Below are positions 55,901 to 61,900 of a stretch of DNA of 64,000 nt, one piece after another; within the stretch, counting starts at the first letter, position 1; each line of letters starts with the position of its first letter. A program made the position numbers and the translations under genes. Source of the DNA: Serripes groenlandicus (taxonomy: Eukaryota > Mollusca > Bivalvia > Cardiida > Cardiidae); NCBI GenBank assembly GCA_031761405.1, contig JASEVX010000007.1, positions 56,117,015 through 56,181,014 of the forward strand. The letters run 5' to 3'. The notes beneath the pieces are model-generated. The model made no database searches. It saw nothing but the letters and a program-made list of their open reading frames with translations, and was not told where the DNA came from.

Positions 55901-58900
55901 AATGTTTTCAGGAGAATTTAAATTGATAATGAGTTCAGTTAATTTAATTTCATCCTATTTATGTTATTTCAGACCTCTCTTGTTTGTTGGTCCAACTGGT
56001 ACAGGGAAATCCGTCTATGTACAGGACAAACTTATGCATGACTTGCCCAAGGAAAAGTTCATGCCATCCTTTGTCAACTTCTCAGCGCAGACCAGTGCTA
56101 ACCAAACACAGGTATGTTTACTAAGAGAAACTTTTAATACTTTCAGACGCATTTCGACACATCTGTATTATGCGACTTCTGACTCCTTTTTGCTCAATGT
56201 GTATAACTTTATTCAATAATTCAACATAATGTGACCTAGATGTTGTCTGCTGCAGATTTGTTGTGTGTGGGTTAGGATTAATGATACACAAAACATTGAA
56301 GTGTTGACTTGATACCATCTAATATGTTATGTTAGTTTTGTAATCATCTTAACCCTTTCCCTCATACGACAATTCTGCAGCAGACGACTTTGAACATATT
56401 TTGTCAAAAAATAAAAAAGCACTTTAATTGAATGGATAACCTATGACTAAAAGTGGTAAATATTGTGTCAAAAGAAGAAATTGCTCGTTTAGAGCAATTT
56501 CTTCTTTTGTCACTATGTTTTCAAAAGGCCGTCTGCTGCAGAGGCTTCAAAAGCGTCTATATGAGGGAAAGGGTTAACCACATATGATGTAGTAAATCAG
56601 CAGCAGACATCTTTGAAAAATGTTTAAATACATATTCATGCAAGTATATTTATTGAAAAGAGTTGAAAACATTGTGGTAAAAGGAGAATTTGCTCCTTTT
56701 GCTACAATGTTTTCAAAAGTTGTCTGCTGTAGAGGTGTAAGAAAGCTCCTATATGTGGGAAAGGGTAAACATAGCTTAAGTTGCTATTTTTTGTATCGCC
56801 TGCTTTGGCAGAAGGACATTTAGTGAGCACTTTTCTGCTGTTTGTCTGTCAAGCTTTAACCCTTTGCCACATATAGAAGCTTTCTTACGCCTCTGCAGCA
56901 GAGGACTTTTGAAAACATTGTGGCAAAGGTGAAAATGAGCAATTTCAGCATTTGCCACAATGTTTTCAACTCTATTCAATAATTAAATTGTCATTGATAG
57001 AGATTTTTAACATTTTTGAAGTTTTCAAAGTTGTCTGCTGCAGATATGTTGTATGTTGGAAAGGGTTAACTTACTGACATATTGGCCGACAATATGTGTT
57101 TCTTTGAACATCTTGCATTGTTATGTATTCTTTTATTGGATTGCAATACATTTTGTTGTTGTTATTTATTTCCAGAACATTATAATGTCACGTTTAGACA
57201 AGAGACGTAAGGGTGTATATGGACCTCAAATGGGAAAGAAAGCAGTCATCTTTGTAGATGATTTGAACATGCCAGCAAAGGAGGTGTATGGAGCTCAGCC
57301 ACCCATTGAATTACTTCGACAATACCTGGACCATGGAAACTGGTAAGTTATCTTTGAGTTTTAGACAAAATTTCCCTCATACAACAAATCTGCAGCAGAC
57401 GACTTTGAAAACATCCAGGCAAAAACATGGAAAATCCCCATATATGCAGGTATTACTGAAAAAAAGTTGAAAACATTGCTCATTTTGAGCAATTTCTTCT
57501 TTTGTCACATTGTTTTCAAAGGTCGTCTGCTGCAAAAGTGTTAGAAAGCGTCTATGTGTCGGAAATAGTTTAAGCTGATGAAAGGATGTCTCATCATTTT
57601 TCTTCTGCTATGCTATCATAACGCTTAAAAAGTGTCATTGAACTTTGGCAGCATATCTTTTGATAATTTAATGTTTCCCTGTCCCACAGTTTCCATTTAA
57701 TTAAACCCTATATTGTGGGTTCTCAAAATAATTATTTCATTGAGATAAAGCTCTTTAGTACCAACAACGCAAGGTTTGGAAGTCAAATAAAACGAAAAAT
57801 TTCACCCCATCTAAAGTTATGTATGTCGCTTCCACTTTAAAAATGAACTAGTTTCCCCATTTAGGATAGATATGAATACTTAATAAACATTTTGATTCAT
57901 TATTTTCTTATCCATGTAAACTTTTATTTTTTTGTTTAATAAATGTGGAGTGACTGCATGAAAAAAGGTCATCTGTATTTCAATAACTCGGTACTAAGCC
58001 ATATTCAGGAGAAACAAATAAATAGACTAGTTTCATGTCAACCTTGGAATAGAAACAGTGTCCAATTCCACCAACCTTACTTAGCGCTTAGTAATACTTA
58101 AAAGCATATTTCATCATTTTTGTTTCCCTAATATTTTGTAAAACATAAATTTAGGAATGTATTGTGTAAATGATTAAGTTGACATAAAAAGTTACCTTGC
58201 TGACTAACAATATTTGTCAAGAAATGAAATATTTTGGAAACAAAAATGCTTTAATATCCCCTTATATAGATGTTTTCTGAAGCCTCTGCAGCAATTTCTC
58301 CTTTTGCCACAGTGTTTTCAACTTTATTCAATTATTGTCTACCATTATTTATAGAGATTTTTCACATTTTTGCAAAGATGTTTTCAAAGTCGTCTGCTAC
58401 AAATTTGCTGTATTTGGGAAAGGGTTAATAATTACTTTGCGCTAAATAAAGGTTGGAGGAATTGGACCCAGAAAGTCTCTAACTTGTACACTACCCTAAC
58501 CCTTTCCCTCATACGACAATTCTGCTGCAGACGACTTTGAACGTATTTTGTCAAAACATAGAAAATCTCCATAATTGAATGGATAATCTATGACAACAAG
58601 TGGAAAACATTGTGGCAAAAGGAGAAATTGCACGTTTTGTGCAATTTCTTCTTTTGTCACTATGTTTTCTAAAAGCCGTCTGCTGCAGAGGCGTCAGAAA
58701 GCGTCTATATGAGGGAAAGGGTTAAAAGGAATAGATTTTTTCAAACGTTCCTTTTTTTTAAAATTATAGGTATGACCTAAAAGATACAACCAAGATTACA
58801 CTGCAAGATATCCAGTTCTTTGCTGCCATGGGTCCACCAGGTGGCGGTAGAAATGACGTCACTCCTCGGTTCCTCCGACACTTCAACATTATTGGAATGA

Positions 58901-61900
58901 ATCCGTTCAATGATGACACTATGACTAAGATTTTCTCTACTCTTATAAGCACCCACTTAAGGGTAAGTTTACGGTCTTCGCATTTCCATATTTTGATTGT
59001 GATGTTTTCAAAGTTGTCATACTGACTTAGCTATTCCATATTTTATTTAATATTTTGATTGAGATGTTTTCAAAGTTGTCATACTGTCTTAGCTATTCCA
59101 TATTTTATTTAATATTTTGATTGAGATGTTTTCAAAGTTGTCATACGCTCTTAGCTATTACATATTTTGATTAACCCTTTCCCTCATACGACAATTCTGC
59201 AGCAGACGACTTTAAACATATTTTTTCAAAGCATAGAAAATCTCTATAATTGAATGCTCGTTTTGAGCAATTTCTTCTTTTGTCACTATGTTTTTAAAAA
59301 TCCGTCTGCTGCAGAGGCGTCAGAAAGCGTCTATATGAGGGAAAGGGTTAATATTGGTCTTAGCCCTTCCATATCTTAATTGATATTTTGATTGTGCTGT
59401 TTTGAAAGTTGTCATACCGTCTTAGCATTGCCATATTTTAATTAATGTTTTGATCTTGATGTTTTCAAAGTTGTCAGATGGTCTTTGCATTGCCATATTT
59501 TAATTGATATTGGTCTTAGGCTTTCTATATTTTAACTTATATTTTGATCGTGATTTTTTCAAAGTTTTCATACAGTTTTAGCCTTTCCATATCTAAATTA
59601 ATATTTTGCTGCAGAGGCATCAGAAAGCATCTGTATGAGGGAAAGGGTTAAATAAACATAAGTCTGGAGATTCATAAACATTAACAATATTTTCTGAAAA
59701 TGCATGTTGTAGAGATGGAAAATTTTATATATCAAATACTAAATTTGAGTCCCATCATGTTTGTAAGATTTCTATCACAATCAGTTGTCATTACTTTCTG
59801 TTTTTCACAATTTCAGTCTCAAGAATTTGCTGCTGACTTTTTCGCCCTCGGAAATCTGATTGTCAATGCCACATCCCATATGTACAAACAGGCCATTGCC
59901 AACCTGCTTCCCACCCCAGCTAAATCTCACTATGTGTTTAACTTGAGAGATTTCTCCAGAATTATCCTAGGAGTTTGTCTGGTCAGGAAAGCTCAAGTAG
60001 AAAACAAGAGAGTCATGATAAGGTATGAACCATCTATAATTATTAATTATTCTGCTTTTTCACCTTTCCCCGCATACTCTCTGTTGCCTCTGCAGCAGTT
60101 GACTATTAACCCTTTCCCACATACAAAAATCTGCAGCAGACAACTTTGAAAACATAGTGACAAAAACCTGAACAATCTCCATAAAAGATAGCTTAATTGT
60201 TAAATAAAGTTGAAAACATTGGGGGCCAAAGGAGAAATTGCTCATGAGCAATTTCACCTTTGGCCACAATGTTTTCCAAAGTCGTCTGCTGCTATTGCAT
60301 CAAATTTCATTTATAGATGATTTTTCCCATTTGTATAGCTTAAGATATCAAAAGTCGTCTGCTGCAAACTTGTTTTATATGTGGGAAGGGGTTTATCTAA
60401 TATCATTGTCAGCTTGCATGTGTTACAAATCCTTGTGGAAAATCTGACATTAATGGAGAATTTTAGTCCCTGCTCAGGAATGCAGGGTTGGCATTACGAC
60501 TGACTGGCTGGTGTCAGGATAAATGGACCAGTAGTAGTGGTAACTTACCAAAGAAATGCTGTGCTATAACTGAAAAATTGTTGAAAGCGGCGTTGAACAC
60601 CAAACAACTAATCAATCAAGGGTCATAATAAGAGGTCAAGAATGCTGTTTTGAGGCAGTAACTAAAACAGATTTCTTTATTGATAGAAAGGTTGACTTGA
60701 CTACAAACTATTTTAATTTAGTTTGAATTCCCTCATTAAACAAATCTACAGCAGTCAACTTTAAAGCTCATCTTGGGGGAATTATGGAAAATATATAAAT
60801 ATAAAAGTTTACAAAATTGTGGCAAAAGTCGTTTGCTGATGAGGCGTCAGAATGCGTCTATATGTGGGAAAGGGGTTAATTAAGGCAGTTTTTTGGTGTT
60901 TAACCATTTAACTAACCCATTTATAGCAATCAATGGATTACAATATTTCTTATTTCAGATTATGGGTACATGAAGTGATGAGAGTGTTCTATGACCGTCT
61001 CACTGATGATAGTGACAGGAAATGGTTGTTTGAGTATGTATTGAATATATCTTACCTTTCTAATTTAGTTTGCCCCCAGGAACAAAGAATATTGCAGCTT
61101 TATTTGACACAATACTCAGACGCATCTAGCCTAGTTGTGCATATCTGCAAAGGCTGAAGGTGATCTATTCTGATCACTCTCTGTCCGTTGTCCAACGATG
61201 TCGTCTGACGTCATTAACTTTTAGCTTGAAACAACATCTCGTTAACCATTGGATCAGTTTCAACCAAACACGAATGATCCTTTGGTGGTCCTCTTTCAAA
61301 ATTGTTTAAATATTTCAATTCTATGAAGAACTACGACACCAGAAAGCAGGGAAAATAGCCAATCTTTAAAATTCTTCTGCTCTGAATCCACTTGTTGGAT
61401 TCCAATAGATTTTGACAGAATTGTTCCCTGGGTGACCCTCTACAAAAATTGTTCAAGCCATAATGATTTGTTGAAAAACATGGCAACCAGGCGGCATCAG
61501 AAAAGAGGCAAATTACAATTTTTAAAAAATCCTCTTAAGAAAGAGCTTGTCTGATTTTATGATAAATGTGTAGAAACGTTTTCCAAGCTTACTACTGCAA
61601 ATGTATTGTATTTGGGAAAGGTTTATGGCAATTCATACAAATTGTCAGGTGAAAATGTTAATAAACTCAGACAAAAGTTTAAAAAGTTATAATTTGGTTT
61701 TTTACAGAGAGGTGAAGACGTCATCTAAAGACTTCTTCAAGGAACCTTTTGATGGCCTTTTTGATAACTTAGTAGGAGATGGACAGAAGGTAAAAATCTT
61801 TTTTTTGTAACATTTTTCTCTTTATTTACAACTCAATGACATCATTCAAAACAGTTGTAACTACATCTTGTAACACAATATAGTTACAACCATTTGAATG

